From NCBI GenBank assembly GCA_943359415.1, contig CALRHQ010000027.1, forward strand, positions 1 through 12,198: DNA of 12,198 nt. Direction: 5' to 3'. A program made the position numbers and the translations under genes. Below the pieces are notes generated by a model that did not search any database, had not been told where the DNA came from, and saw only the letters and a program-made list of their open reading frames with translations. This document shows positions 5,779 to 12,198 of the stretch, piece after piece (within the stretch, counting starts at the first letter, position 1; each line of letters begins with the position of its first letter). The DNA is from Candidatus Peribacteria bacterium. GTDB taxonomy: Bacteria; Patescibacteriota; Gracilibacteria; UBA1369; LOWO2-01-FULL-3.

Positions 5779-6398
5779 TGGAATTATTGATAACAAAATT
5801 GTTGGTTTTAACTTCAGATCTTGGATATCTTGGAATTTTTTTTCTTATGGCTGTAGAAAGTTCTTTTATTCCTTTACCTTCTGAACTTGTAGTTCCTCCG
5901 GCGGCATATTTAGCTTCAAAAGGGGAGATGAATGGTTTTTTAATAGTGCTTTTTGCTGGTCTTGGAAGCGTTTTGGGTGCGTCTTTTAACTACGTTTTGG
6001 CTAGAGTTTTAGGTCGGCCTTTTGTATATCTTATTGCTGAAAAGAAGTGGGCAAAATTTATATTCTTAAAGAAATCTCACCTAGAGAAAGCCGAAAAATA
6101 TTTTCTGGAAAAAGGTAATATTGCAACTTTTCTTGGAAGGCTTGTTCCAGGGGTAAGGCACCTAATATCTATTCCAGCCGGTTTTGTAAAAATGAACTAT
6201 CTTTCTTTTGTTGTATATACTTTCCTAGGATCCACTATTTGGAGTGCGATATTGGCAGCTTTGGGGTATTTTTTTGGCGAAAATCAAGATTTTATCTTTA
6301 GATATGCCAAAATAATAGGATTTGTTTTCCTTTTTGTATTTGTTGTTCTTATGGTTTCAATTTTCTTTATAAGGAAGAAGAGAAAAGTAATAAATTAA
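5778..6398 (+). CDS. DedA-family membrane protein (VTT/SNARE-associated domain)
   Basis: DedA proteins are inner-membrane transport-like proteins; several move undecaprenyl phosphate or related lipids across the membrane. The 206-residue sequence has the family layout. An early re-entrant-type segment contains ESSFIPLPSE with Glu27 and Glu36. The signature FLGRLVPGVRHLISIPAG covers about 118-135 with Arg121 and Arg127, followed by KMNYLSFVVYTFLGSTIW. The last hydrophobic helix (about 178-198) ends in a basic cytoplasmic tail (RKKRKVIN). It overlaps the preceding small membrane protein by one base and is surely co-translated with it. Its last 32 bp overlap the end of pabC on the other strand. 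The substrate cannot be told from the sequence. Confidence 0.93.
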   Translation: MELLITKLLVLTSDLGYLGIFFLMAVESSFIPLPSELVVPPAAYLASKGEMNGFLIVLFAGLGSVLGASFNYVLARVLGRPFVYLIAEKKWAKFIFLKKSHLEKAEKYFLEKGNIATFLGRLVPGVRHLISIPAGFVKMNYLSFVVYTFLGSTIWSAILAALGYFFGENQDFIFRYAKIIGFVFLFVFVVLMVSIFFIRKKRKVIN

Positions 6399-7140
6399 CT
6401 TCTTCTATTATTTCTTTTGTGTTTACGCCCACTCTTCCTTTATTTATTACAGTTTGATCTATTTTGATTACTGGAACTACTAAATTCACACTTTGTGTTA
6501 AAAATATTTCTTTTTGTTTTTTTATGTCTTTTAATTTTATTGTTTTAAATTTTATTTTGAATTTTGTGTTTTTAAAAATCGTTTCTCTTATTGTGCCTGG
6601 AAGTACTTTGTCTTTTCTTGTATATAATATGTCTCCTTCAAACCAAAAAATATTGCTGTAAGCGCCTTCGTAGACATCAGTTGAGTCATCTACTAGGAGT
6701 GCGTCGAAAAAACCTTCCTTAAGTGCATTTTCGTGCGCTAAAAATGACGGAAGATATGATAATGATTTTATTTCAGGCATGTTTCTTTGGAGATTTATGC
6801 TTTTTATAGACACTCCAGAATATATTTTTTTGTCTATTTTTGCTTCTATTGAAGTTATTATTAGGTCGCTTGATGTAGCGATTATTTTTACTCTTTGCGT
6901 CTTGTGTGGTGATTTTTTTGTAACTTTTTTTATCATTTTTTCTATTTCTTTTTCATCGTATTCTATTTTTAGATTTATTTTTTTTGCAGAATTAAAAAGT
7001 CTGTTTAAATGTAATTCTAAAAGTGATGGGTGTTTGTTATGAGTCCTCAGCGTTTCAAAAATCCCCTCTCCTCTTCCGAATGGTCCGTTTGCGTCTACAA
7101 GCGCTTTTTTTACGAATTTGTTGTTTTGTAAAATTATCAT
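6367..7140 (-). CDS. pabC: Aminodeoxychorismate lyase (PLP class IV), PabC
   Basis: PabC removes pyruvate from 4-amino-4-deoxychorismate to give p-aminobenzoate. The 257-residue protein is a fold-type IV PLP enzyme. GRGEGIFETLR lies near residues 22-32, an arginine for phosphate contact at about 47 (HLNRLF), and the PLP lysine Lys125 in PEIKSLSYL. Glu158 in EGAYSNIFWF would contact the PLP ring nitrogen, and VLPGTIRETI (179-188) is the typical late motif. D-amino-acid or branched-chain aminotransferases share these motifs; the place behind pabA-pabB makes PabC the best call. The ATG overlaps the pabB stop by 4 nt (ATGA). It is the last gene of the folate operon, and its end overlaps the DedA gene on the opposite strand. 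Confidence 0.88.
   Translation of the reverse strand: MIILQNNKFVKKALVDANGPFGRGEGIFETLRTHNKHPSLLELHLNRLFNSAKKINLKIEYDEKEIEKMIKKVTKKSPHKTQRVKIIATSSDLIITSIEAKIDKKIYSGVSIKSINLQRNMPEIKSLSYLPSFLAHENALKEGFFDALLVDDSTDVYEGAYSNIFWFEGDILYTRKDKVLPGTIRETIFKNTKFKIKFKTIKLKDIKKQKEIFLTQSVNLVVPVIKIDQTVINKGRVGVNTKEIIEEVNLLLFSSSL
6374..6412 (+). terminator. Weak candidate terminator at the dedA/pabC convergence
   Basis: GAAGAAG (6374-6380) and CTTCTTC (6399-6405) form a perfect 7-bp inverted repeat with an 18-nt loop, followed by a T-rich stretch on the plus strand. It lies across the overlapping ends of the two convergent genes. The long loop and weak U-run make it uncertain. Confidence 0.25.
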
Positions 7141-8405
7141 AATATTTTCATGAATGATTTTGCTTTATGTAATGTTTCTTCAAATTCATCTTTATTCTTT
7201 GAATCTGCAACTATTCCACCTCCTACTTGAAGATAAAGGTCTTCGCCCTTTTTTATTATTGTTCTTATTGCGATACTGAAATCCATATCCTGTTTGCTTG
7301 TTATTTGACCTATTATGCCTGTATATATGCCTCGAGTTGTAGGCTCTATTTTGTCGATTATTTCTATTGCTCGTTTCTTAGGGCATCCAGTGATAGATCC
7401 ACCTGGAAGCATTGAAATAAGCCCTTTTATCGGATTTACGTTCTTATCTATTTCTCCTGAAATTTTGCTTAATGTATGCCAAACATTGTTGTATTTCTTT
7501 AAGACTCTTTTTTCTTCAACTTTCACGCTTCCTGTTTTGCAAAATTTTCCCAAATCATTTCTTAGTAAATCTGTAATCATATTTAATTCCGCTTCTTCTT
7601 TTTTACTTTTGCTTAAATCATTTTTAAGCTTGAGATCTTCTTCTTTTGTTTTTCCTCTTGGACGCGTTCCTTTTATTGGGCTTGTTTCTATTTTATTCCC
7701 TTTTATTCTTATAAAACGTTCAGGTGATGCACTAAGTATCTCAAATTTTGTGTCTTTTATGTAGGCTAAAAAACCCACTTTATTGTTTTTTATTATTTTT
7801 TGAAATATTTCTTTTGAAGCTGTTTTTGTTTTTGCGTGTAATCGATGGGTCAAATTTAATTGATATATATCCCCTTCTTTTATGTGATGTTTTGCTGTGA
7901 AGTAAGATTTATCGTATGCTGCTCTACTTTGCTGTGCTTTAAAATTCTCGTGTTCTTTGGAAGTTATCGTTGTTTTTTTTGCAATATCTTTTCTTGAAAA
8001 TATTTTTTCAATATCTTTTATACTACTATCTTTTTGGTAATGTATTTTTATATTATTTGTTTCTTCTGTAATCCATTCGTCAAAAGATAATAATAGTATG
8101 TCTGGAAGCTCTAAATCGTCTTTTGCTGTATTTTTTATTTTATGTATTTTGTAACCTAAATCATAAGAGAAAAAACCGAATATTTTTCTTTTTTTTGCTG
8201 TTTCTTTCTCTATGAATTTTCTTACGTTATTTTCGAAATCTTTATCTGAAATCTTATATGAAAATTTTTCTTTTGGATTCCATGCTAATATTTTGTCCCA
8301 ACCTTCTTTTTGTCTGCTATAAAAAAGACATACGGCTTTTTCATTTTCATTAAGCTTTTTAAAAATATCTAATAATTTCTTATTTTTTATTATTTTACTT
8401 CTCAT
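7137..8405 (-). CDS. pabB: Aminodeoxychorismate synthase component I, PabB
   Basis: PabB uses chorismate and ammonia from PabA to make 4-amino-4-deoxychorismate. The 422-residue protein has a diverged N-terminal half (FGFFSYDLGYKIH near 76-88 is the recognisable part) and the chorismate-binding domain from about 160. That domain contains GDIYQLNLTHRL, SASPERFI and SPIKGTRPRG (242-251), then ELNMITDLLRNDLG, LPGGSITGCPK (333-343) and the C-terminal VGGGIVADS. Lys245 in PIKGT is the feature that separates PabB from anthranilate synthase TrpE, which has Ala there. The family's TGAPK reads TGCPK. The start overlaps pabA by 11 nt and the TGA stop overlaps the pabC start by 4 nt. No Shine-Dalgarno is visible, so coupling is likely. 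Confidence 0.95.
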   Translation of the reverse strand: MRSKIIKNKKLLDIFKKLNENEKAVCLFYSRQKEGWDKILAWNPKEKFSYKISDKDFENNVRKFIEKETAKKRKIFGFFSYDLGYKIHKIKNTAKDDLELPDILLLSFDEWITEETNNIKIHYQKDSSIKDIEKIFSRKDIAKKTTITSKEHENFKAQQSRAAYDKSYFTAKHHIKEGDIYQLNLTHRLHAKTKTASKEIFQKIIKNNKVGFLAYIKDTKFEILSASPERFIRIKGNKIETSPIKGTRPRGKTKEEDLKLKNDLSKSKKEEAELNMITDLLRNDLGKFCKTGSVKVEEKRVLKKYNNVWHTLSKISGEIDKNVNPIKGLISMLPGGSITGCPKKRAIEIIDKIEPTTRGIYTGIIGQITSKQDMDFSIAIRTIIKKGEDLYLQVGGGIVADSKNKDEFEETLHKAKSFMKIL

Positions 8406-8955
8406 TTAAAAAATTTTTTATTATGATTTCTCCTTCTTTTGTCATAAATGATTCCGGGTGAAATTGTACTCCAAAAAGTTTATATTTTTTATGCTTGATC
8501 CCCATTATTTCTCCTTCTTTTGTCCACGCTGTTAAAGTGAAATCTTTTGGCAGTTTATTTAAAATAAGTGAGTGATATCTTGCTCCATTAAACGGATTTT
8601 TGATATTTTTAAAAATAAATTTTTTATCATGATAGATTTTAGATGTTTTTCCGTGCATTAATTTTTTTGCATGTGAAACTTTTGATCCAAATGTTTCTCC
8701 GATACATTGATGGCCTAGACATACCCCTAGAATTGGGATTTCTTTGTAAAATGTTTCTATCACTTGTTTCGAAATACCTGAATTTTTAGGGCTTCCCGGT
8801 CCAGGAGATATAACTATTTTTGAAGGTTTTAATTTTTTTATTTCGTTTATCGTAATCTCATCGTTCTTCACGACTTTTGTTTCCTCTCCTAGATTTTCTA
8901 TCAATTGATAGAGGTTGTAGGTGAAAGAATCATAATTGTCTATTAATAAAATCAC
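8395..8955 (-). CDS. pabA: Aminodeoxychorismate/anthranilate synthase glutamine amidotransferase, PabA
   Basis: A class I glutamine amidotransferase that supplies ammonia to PabB. The 186-residue protein begins MILLIDNYDSFTYNLYQ and has the oxyanion-strand segment ISPGPGSP (49-56). The nucleophile Cys79 lies in GVCLGHQ, and the His166/Glu168 pair in GVQFHPES. The family also includes TrpG; the immediate pabB neighbour and absence of trp genes favour PabA, though it could serve both. The start is GTG at 8955, sharing four bases with the folE TGA stop (GTGA), and the family N-terminus fits this start exactly. The 3' end overlaps pabB by 11 nt. Confidence 0.95.
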   Translation of the reverse strand: MILLIDNYDSFTYNLYQLIENLGEETKVVKNDEITINEIKKLKPSKIVISPGPGSPKNSGISKQVIETFYKEIPILGVCLGHQCIGETFGSKVSHAKKLMHGKTSKIYHDKKFIFKNIKNPFNGARYHSLILNKLPKDFTLTAWTKEGEIMGIKHKKYKLFGVQFHPESFMTKEGEIIIKNFLNEK

Positions 8956-9503
8956 TCTATCAATCTTAAGAATTCACTTCTTGTTTTTAATTTCTTTTTG
9001 AAAAGTCCAGTGAATGACGATGTCGTCATAGATGCATTTTGTTTTTCTACTCCTCTTGCCATCGTGCATAGATGTTGAGCTTCCACTACAACTCCGACTC
9101 CAACCGGTTTCAAAAGTGTATTTAAAGTGTTTGCTATTTGCATTGTCATGCGTTCTTGATTTTGAAGTCTACGACTAAATATTTCTATGATTCTTGGAAG
9201 TTTTGATATTCCGATAATTTTTTTATCTGGAATATAGCCGATTGATATTTTTCCAAAAAATGGGATCATGTGATGTTCACATGTCGAATAAAAATCTATG
9301 TTTTTACATATAATCATTTCATCGTAATTTTCTCCGTCAAATTCCGTCAAAATTTCTTCTGGCTTTTTGTCATATCCTCCAAATAATTTTTCGAATGATC
9401 TGGCAACTCTTTCTGGAGTTTTAGTCAAACCTTCTCTTTCTGTGTCTTCTCCTATGGCGCACAGAAGCTCTTTTGCTAATTTTTCAATTTTTTTGGTGTC
9501 CAT
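8952..9503 (-). CDS. folE: GTP cyclohydrolase I, type IB-independent zinc form (FolE)
   Basis: FolE converts GTP to 7,8-dihydroneopterin triphosphate, the first step of pterin synthesis. The 183-residue protein starts with the helical segment REGLTKTPERVARS. The zinc ligands of the classic FolE1 enzyme are all present: Cys75 and His78 in STCEHHMIPF, and Cys146 in AQHLCTMARGV. RRLQNQERMT (111-120) is the conserved substrate segment, and MTTSSFTGLF lies near the end. This is the ordinary zinc-dependent FolE1, not the FolE2 type. The ATG at 9503 lies 28 nt inside folK. The TGA stop is shared with the GTG start of pabA, which shows TGA works as a stop here. Confidence 0.97.
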   Translation of the reverse strand: MDTKKIEKLAKELLCAIGEDTEREGLTKTPERVARSFEKLFGGYDKKPEEILTEFDGENYDEMIICKNIDFYSTCEHHMIPFFGKISIGYIPDKKIIGISKLPRIIEIFSRRLQNQERMTMQIANTLNTLLKPVGVGVVVEAQHLCTMARGVEKQNASMTTSSFTGLFKKKLKTRSEFLRLIE

Positions 9504-9922
9504 TGTGAAATTTTTTCTTTTTTATCCAATAATTCTAGTAATGGTATTAAAACAAATTTGCGTTTATGCATTCTTGGATGCGGTATTTTTAGTTTTGGTT
9601 CGTCGACTATTGTATCCTCATATATTAAAATGTCTATATCTATTGTTCTTGGGCCGTTTTTTATTATTTTTTCTTTGCCTAGTTTCTTTTCTATTTCCTG
9701 AAGTTTATCTAATAATTTTTGAGGACTTAAGCTTGTTTCTATTTTTATCGCCATATTCAAAAAATCACCCTGATTTTTGTATCCTACAGGAGAAGTTTCG
9801 TAAATTTTTGATTTTTGTATTATTTTTGCTATTTTTTTTATTTGAAAAATAGCTTTTTTTAGAAAACTTTCTCTGTTTTCTATGTTTGATCCGAGGCTTA
9901 AATATGCTTTATTTGCCTTCAT
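9476..9922 (-). CDS. folK: 6-hydroxymethyl-7,8-dihydropterin pyrophosphokinase (FolK)
   Basis: FolK transfers pyrophosphate from ATP to 6-hydroxymethyl-dihydropterin, activating it for FolP. From the ATG at 9922 the protein has 148 residues. AYLSLGSNIENRE (6-18) is the family N-terminus and YETSPVGYKNQGDFLN (41-56) the pterin site. NGPRTIDIDILIY (89-101) holds the magnesium ligands Asp95 and Asp97, and HPRMHKRKFVL lies at 115-125. An in-frame TTG at 9949 would add nine residues, but the ATG matches the family start. FolK overlaps the upstream PTPS gene by 14 nt and folE by 28 nt. No FolB domain is fused to it. Confidence 0.95.
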   Translation of the reverse strand: MKANKAYLSLGSNIENRESFLKKAIFQIKKIAKIIQKSKIYETSPVGYKNQGDFLNMAIKIETSLSPQKLLDKLQEIEKKLGKEKIIKNGPRTIDIDILIYEDTIVDEPKLKIPHPRMHKRKFVLIPLLELLDKKEKISQWTPKKLKN

Positions 9923-10259
9923 ATTCGCAATAATAATCTTCTGTTTCAAAAACTGTTAGTTTTGTCAGGGGTAAGTCGTCTTTCAATTTATCCCATATCC
10001 ATACTGCAAGATTTTCTGCCGACGGATTATCTATAATGTCGTTTAAGTGACGATGATCAACTATTTTTAAAATTTTCTCTTCTGCTATTTGTTTTATGTC
10101 TTTAAAATCCATAGCCATGCCGTTATCCTTGACTGTATCTTCGATTGTTATTATTAATTTATAATTGTGGCCATGAAGGTTTTCGCACTTACCTTTATAT
10201 TTTGTTAGGAAATGTGAAGCTGCAAATGTAACGACACAATTTAATTTTACTATTGCCAT
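9909..10259 (-). CDS. queD: 6-pyruvoyl-tetrahydropterin synthase family (QueD-like), probably PTPS-III acting in folate synthesis
   Basis: Members of this tunnelling-fold family act on dihydroneopterin triphosphate. QueD (PTPS-I) makes carboxytetrahydropterin for queuosine, whereas PTPS-III makes 6-hydroxymethyl-dihydropterin and replaces FolB. The 116-residue protein has zinc ligands His16, His29 and His31 (AASHF, then NLHGHNY), the Asp68-His69 pair in VDHRHLND, and Glu105 in VFETED, which binds the pterin. The nucleophile position reads Cys25-Glu26 just before NLHGH. PTPS-III is known for glutamate at this site, and dual-function PTPS-I/III enzymes are known; I cannot recall the exact signatures. 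Position between folP and folK with no folB strongly suggests a folate role. It overlaps folP by 10 nt and folK by 14 nt. An additional queuosine role is not excluded. Confidence 0.88.
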   Translation of the reverse strand: MAIVKLNCVVTFAASHFLTKYKGKCENLHGHNYKLIITIEDTVKDNGMAMDFKDIKQIAEEKILKIVDHRHLNDIIDNPSAENLAVWIWDKLKDDLPLTKLTVFETEDYYCEYEGK

Positions 10260-11050
10260 ATTAAGTTTAAATAATTTCTAAGTTCTCCCACGTTGTGGGT
10301 TCTTATTATATTGGCTCCGTTAATATATGCAATAGCGCTTAATGTTTTTGCTTTTTCTTCACGTGATTCTATTTCTTCTTTTAAGAATGATTTCCTTGAA
10401 AATCCTACAAGAATTGGTTTTTTGAATAATTCCAATTCTTGTAATTTTGCAATTATTTCAAAACTATAATGTGGAATATTGCTTATAAATTGGCCCATTC
10501 CAGGATCTAAAATTATTTGATCCCCTTTTATTCCTTTTGATTTTGCATAAGCAATTCTTTCTTCAAAAAACTTTTTGATTGTCTGCATTATGTCTGGATA
10601 TTTTTTATCTTTTATTGTTGTTCGAGGTGAATTGTCCTTTGAGTACATCATGATTATGGGACATTTGCTCTTTTTGACTATGTCTGCCATTTTCGGGTCT
10701 TCCCTCATCGCTGTAACGTCATTTACCATGTCTGCGCCGTTTTTAATCCCCTCTAGGGCGACGTTTGCTTTGTATGTGTCTATTGATATCGGTATTTCTG
10801 AAAAACCTCTTATCGCTTTTATTACAGGTATAACTCTGGAGAGTTCTTCTTCTTGTGTTACAAATTTTGAATTCGGTCCTGTAGATTCTCCACCTATGTC
10901 TAAAATATCCGCTCCTTCATCAATCATTTTTTTTGCTTGTTTGATGGCTTCTTCCAGTGTCATAAATTTTCCTCCATCACTAAAAGAGTCGGGGGTGATA
11001 TTCAATATGCCCATTACGAGTGGGCCTTTTTTTGAATTTGTTTTTTTCAT
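10250..11050 (-). CDS. folP: Dihydropteroate synthase (FolP) with altered pABA loop
   Basis: FolP joins hydroxymethyl-dihydropterin pyrophosphate with p-aminobenzoate; it is the sulfonamide target. The 266-residue TIM barrel has loop 1 NITPDSFSDGG (17-27) and DIGGEST (51-57). SIDTYKA carries Asp91, followed by VNDV (Asn110, Asp111), LDPGMG (Asp182), GFSRKSF (217-223, with Lys220) and IIRTHNV (Arg250, His252). Some conserved positions differ: loop 2, usually GGESTRPG, reads GGESTGPN, losing an Arg that helps hold pABA and pyrophosphate in known enzymes. The usual final RVHD reads RTHN, and the mid-protein LMHM motif reads MMYS. It is otherwise intact. Its start shares one base with the upstream stop (TAATG) and has a clear AGGAG, the best Shine-Dalgarno in the window. 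Confidence 0.94.
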   Translation of the reverse strand: MKKTNSKKGPLVMGILNITPDSFSDGGKFMTLEEAIKQAKKMIDEGADILDIGGESTGPNSKFVTQEEELSRVIPVIKAIRGFSEIPISIDTYKANVALEGIKNGADMVNDVTAMREDPKMADIVKKSKCPIIMMYSKDNSPRTTIKDKKYPDIMQTIKKFFEERIAYAKSKGIKGDQIILDPGMGQFISNIPHYSFEIIAKLQELELFKKPILVGFSRKSFLKEEIESREEKAKTLSAIAYINGANIIRTHNVGELRNYLNLIWQ

Positions 11051-12198
11051 TATTCTCCTAGTGTATTTAGATAAAGGGCAAGTCTATAGATATTCTCGCT
11101 AATTCCACCACGTGTTATTAATGCTGCAGGTCCATATATTTTTCCTGATTCTTCAAGTATTCCCATGTTTTTTGCTGTTTCTATGTATTTTGCATACCAC
11201 TGCCCTAGGTCTACGTCTGAAAATGGTTTTATCTTTGGAGTAGCGAGTGTTATTTCAAATGTTTCAAGTAACATTTTCATTGCTTCTACTTTATTGATGT
11301 TGTTTGATGGTTTGAATGTTCCGTCCGGATAACCTGTAACCCATCCTTTTTCTTTTGCCAAACATACGTATTTTGCAAACCAATCATCTTTTACATCTGG
11401 GAAGCAATTTTTGTATTTTGTCGTATCTATTTTGTCTCCCTCCCCTTCTGGTAAAGCACTATTTACAAGAATTTTTAGGAGTTCGGCTCTGTTTAATGAA
11501 TATCCCGGTTTGAAACTGCCATCTTTGTATCCTGATATTATATTTACACTTTTTAAAAAAGAGATAGCTTCTGCATTTTTTGTATTTAAATCAACGTCTG
11601 TAAAGATTTGAGTTGTTTTGCTGTCCAAGCTTTTATAGTCGTTGGCAAATATTTGTGTTACAAAACTTTTGTTTAAAATTTGCTGATCAACTAAATCTAA
11701 AAACCAAAGGTATACTATTTCATTTGAAATAATGTATCCATAGTTGCCTCCTACCCCTGATGTTGATACGGCTGAAACCATGCCTACAACTTTCTCATTC
11801 TTGTCGTATGCCGGTCCGCCTGAATTTCCAGGATTTATTGTTGCATCTGTTGTGTATGCCCAAGTAATGTCTTTTGTTAGTGGAATGAAGCTACTTACCG
11901 CTCCTTTTGTTAGAGTTATAGTTGAAGACATTGCTGCTTGCGGAAAACCTAGAATACTCAAATCGTCTGATAAATGTGGTTTTGTGTCTGAAAAATCAAC
12001 GTATGGAAGCTTCAATGCTTGCGCTTGTTCTACTGTTATTTCTTCTCCTGTTTTTTTTCTGTTTGAATCCATCATGTATTGTGGATATATCAAAGCTAGA
12101 TCCAAGTCTACGTCATAAGCTAGAACTCCTGCCAAAAAATAACACCATGGTTCGTCGTATTCTGATGCAATTGTGCATATTTCGATATGTTCTGCAGG
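11050..12198 (-). CDS. Exported trypsin-like serine protease with three SLH repeats (N-terminus off window)
   Basis: The frame is open to the window edge, so 382 residues of a longer protein are visible. The TTG at 12135 is not the true start. Visible residues 1-175 are the end of a trypsin/HtrA-like domain. The catalytic Asp is in LDLALI (Asp33) and the nucleophile Ser126 in NPGNSGGPAYD; the His and any signal peptide lie beyond the edge. No PDZ domain follows. Three S-layer-homology repeats fill the C-terminus at about 199-245, 265-312 and 325-372. The first two carry clear GY-DG-FKP motifs; the third is degenerate. SLH repeats usually tether proteins to the cell envelope, so this is probably a surface-anchored protease or a pseudo-protease scaffold. 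The TAA stop overlaps the folP start by one base. Confidence 0.88.
   Translation of the reverse strand, partial: PAEHIEICTIASEYDEPWCYFLAGVLAYDVDLDLALIYPQYMMDSNRKKTGEEITVEQAQALKLPYVDFSDTKPHLSDDLSILGFPQAAMSSTITLTKGAVSSFIPLTKDITWAYTTDATINPGNSGGPAYDKNEKVVGMVSAVSTSGVGGNYGYIISNEIVYLWFLDLVDQQILNKSFVTQIFANDYKSLDSKTTQIFTDVDLNTKNAEAISFLKSVNIISGYKDGSFKPGYSLNRAELLKILVNSALPEGEGDKIDTTKYKNCFPDVKDDWFAKYVCLAKEKGWVTGYPDGTFKPSNNINKVEAMKMLLETFEITLATPKIKPFSDVDLGQWYAKYIETAKNMGILEESGKIYGPAALITRGGISENIYRLALYLNTLGE
11055..11059 (-). promoter_or_regulatory. Shine-Dalgarno sequence of folP
   Basis: AGGAG lies four bases before the folP ATG, inside the last codons of the SLH-domain protease gene. Most other starts in the window have no such motif, so this fixes the folP start and points to strong independent initiation at the head of the folate operon. 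Confidence 0.75.

Noticed and set aside
7315..7764. 149-codon plus-strand frame opposite pabB
   Set aside because: It is antisense to conserved PabB motifs and has a hydrophobic composition typical of reversed AT-rich genes.
7848..7853. TTGACC on the minus strand inside pabB as an internal promoter
   Set aside because: No acceptable -10 hexamer lies 16-19 bp downstream.
9367..9852. 161-codon plus-strand frame opposite folE/folK
   Set aside because: Its Phe/Leu-rich product is the reverse of Lys/Glu-rich coding sequence, and both minus-strand genes are certain.
10575..11102. 175-codon plus-strand frame opposite folP
   Set aside because: It is a shadow of folP, whose motifs all lie on the minus strand.
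1..12198. CRISPR arrays, insertion sequences, phage genes or TGA recoding
   Set aside because: No regularly spaced repeats, transposase or phage motifs were seen, and TGA stops at folE and pabB are placed exactly where the families end.

Overview
This AT-rich window with very tightly packed genes most likely comes from the candidate phyla radiation (Patescibacteria). The signs are overlapping genes, few Shine-Dalgarno sequences, a TrmB-type regulator in a bacterium, and an exported protease carrying three S-layer-homology (SLH) repeats. The SLH repeat style resembles what I remember from Peregrinibacteria, but that placement is inference. TGA ends folE and pabB and no gene needs TGA to be read through, so the standard bacterial code applies. 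This argues against the lineages that read TGA as glycine (Gracilibacteria/Absconditabacteria).

Left part (1-5363): on the minus strand, tyrS runs into recG, which is cut by the window edge. Divergent from tyrS are a TrmB-like regulator and an S4-less pseudouridine synthase (RluA/RluD family). These converge, with a 2-nt gap, on a minus-strand translation block: obgE, pth, then rplU, which has a long basic tail. Centre (5364-6398): a back-to-back divergent promoter drives obgE leftward, apparently as a leaderless mRNA. Rightward it drives tRNA-Leu(CAA), followed 21 nt later by a two-helix small membrane protein and a DedA-family membrane protein.

Right part (6367-12198): seven overlapping minus-strand genes form a folate operon in the order folP, PTPS/QueD-like, folK, folE, pabA, pabB, pabC. 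It is entered from an upstream SLH-domain serine protease gene that is truncated at the window edge. Together the seven enzymes could make dihydropteroate from GTP and chorismate. FolE makes dihydroneopterin triphosphate. The PTPS homologue probably converts it directly to 6-hydroxymethyl-dihydropterin, replacing the absent FolB aldolase. FolK activates the pterin, PabA/PabB/PabC make p-aminobenzoate, and FolP joins the two halves. FolC and DHFR are not in the window.

The best leads are the bypass-type folate operon with its Cys-Glu PTPS active site and altered FolP pABA loop, the leaderless divergent promoters, a palindrome over the rplU -10 box, and the uncharacterised 78-residue membrane protein between tRNA-Leu and the DedA gene. 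No stretch without a gene exceeds 130 bases.
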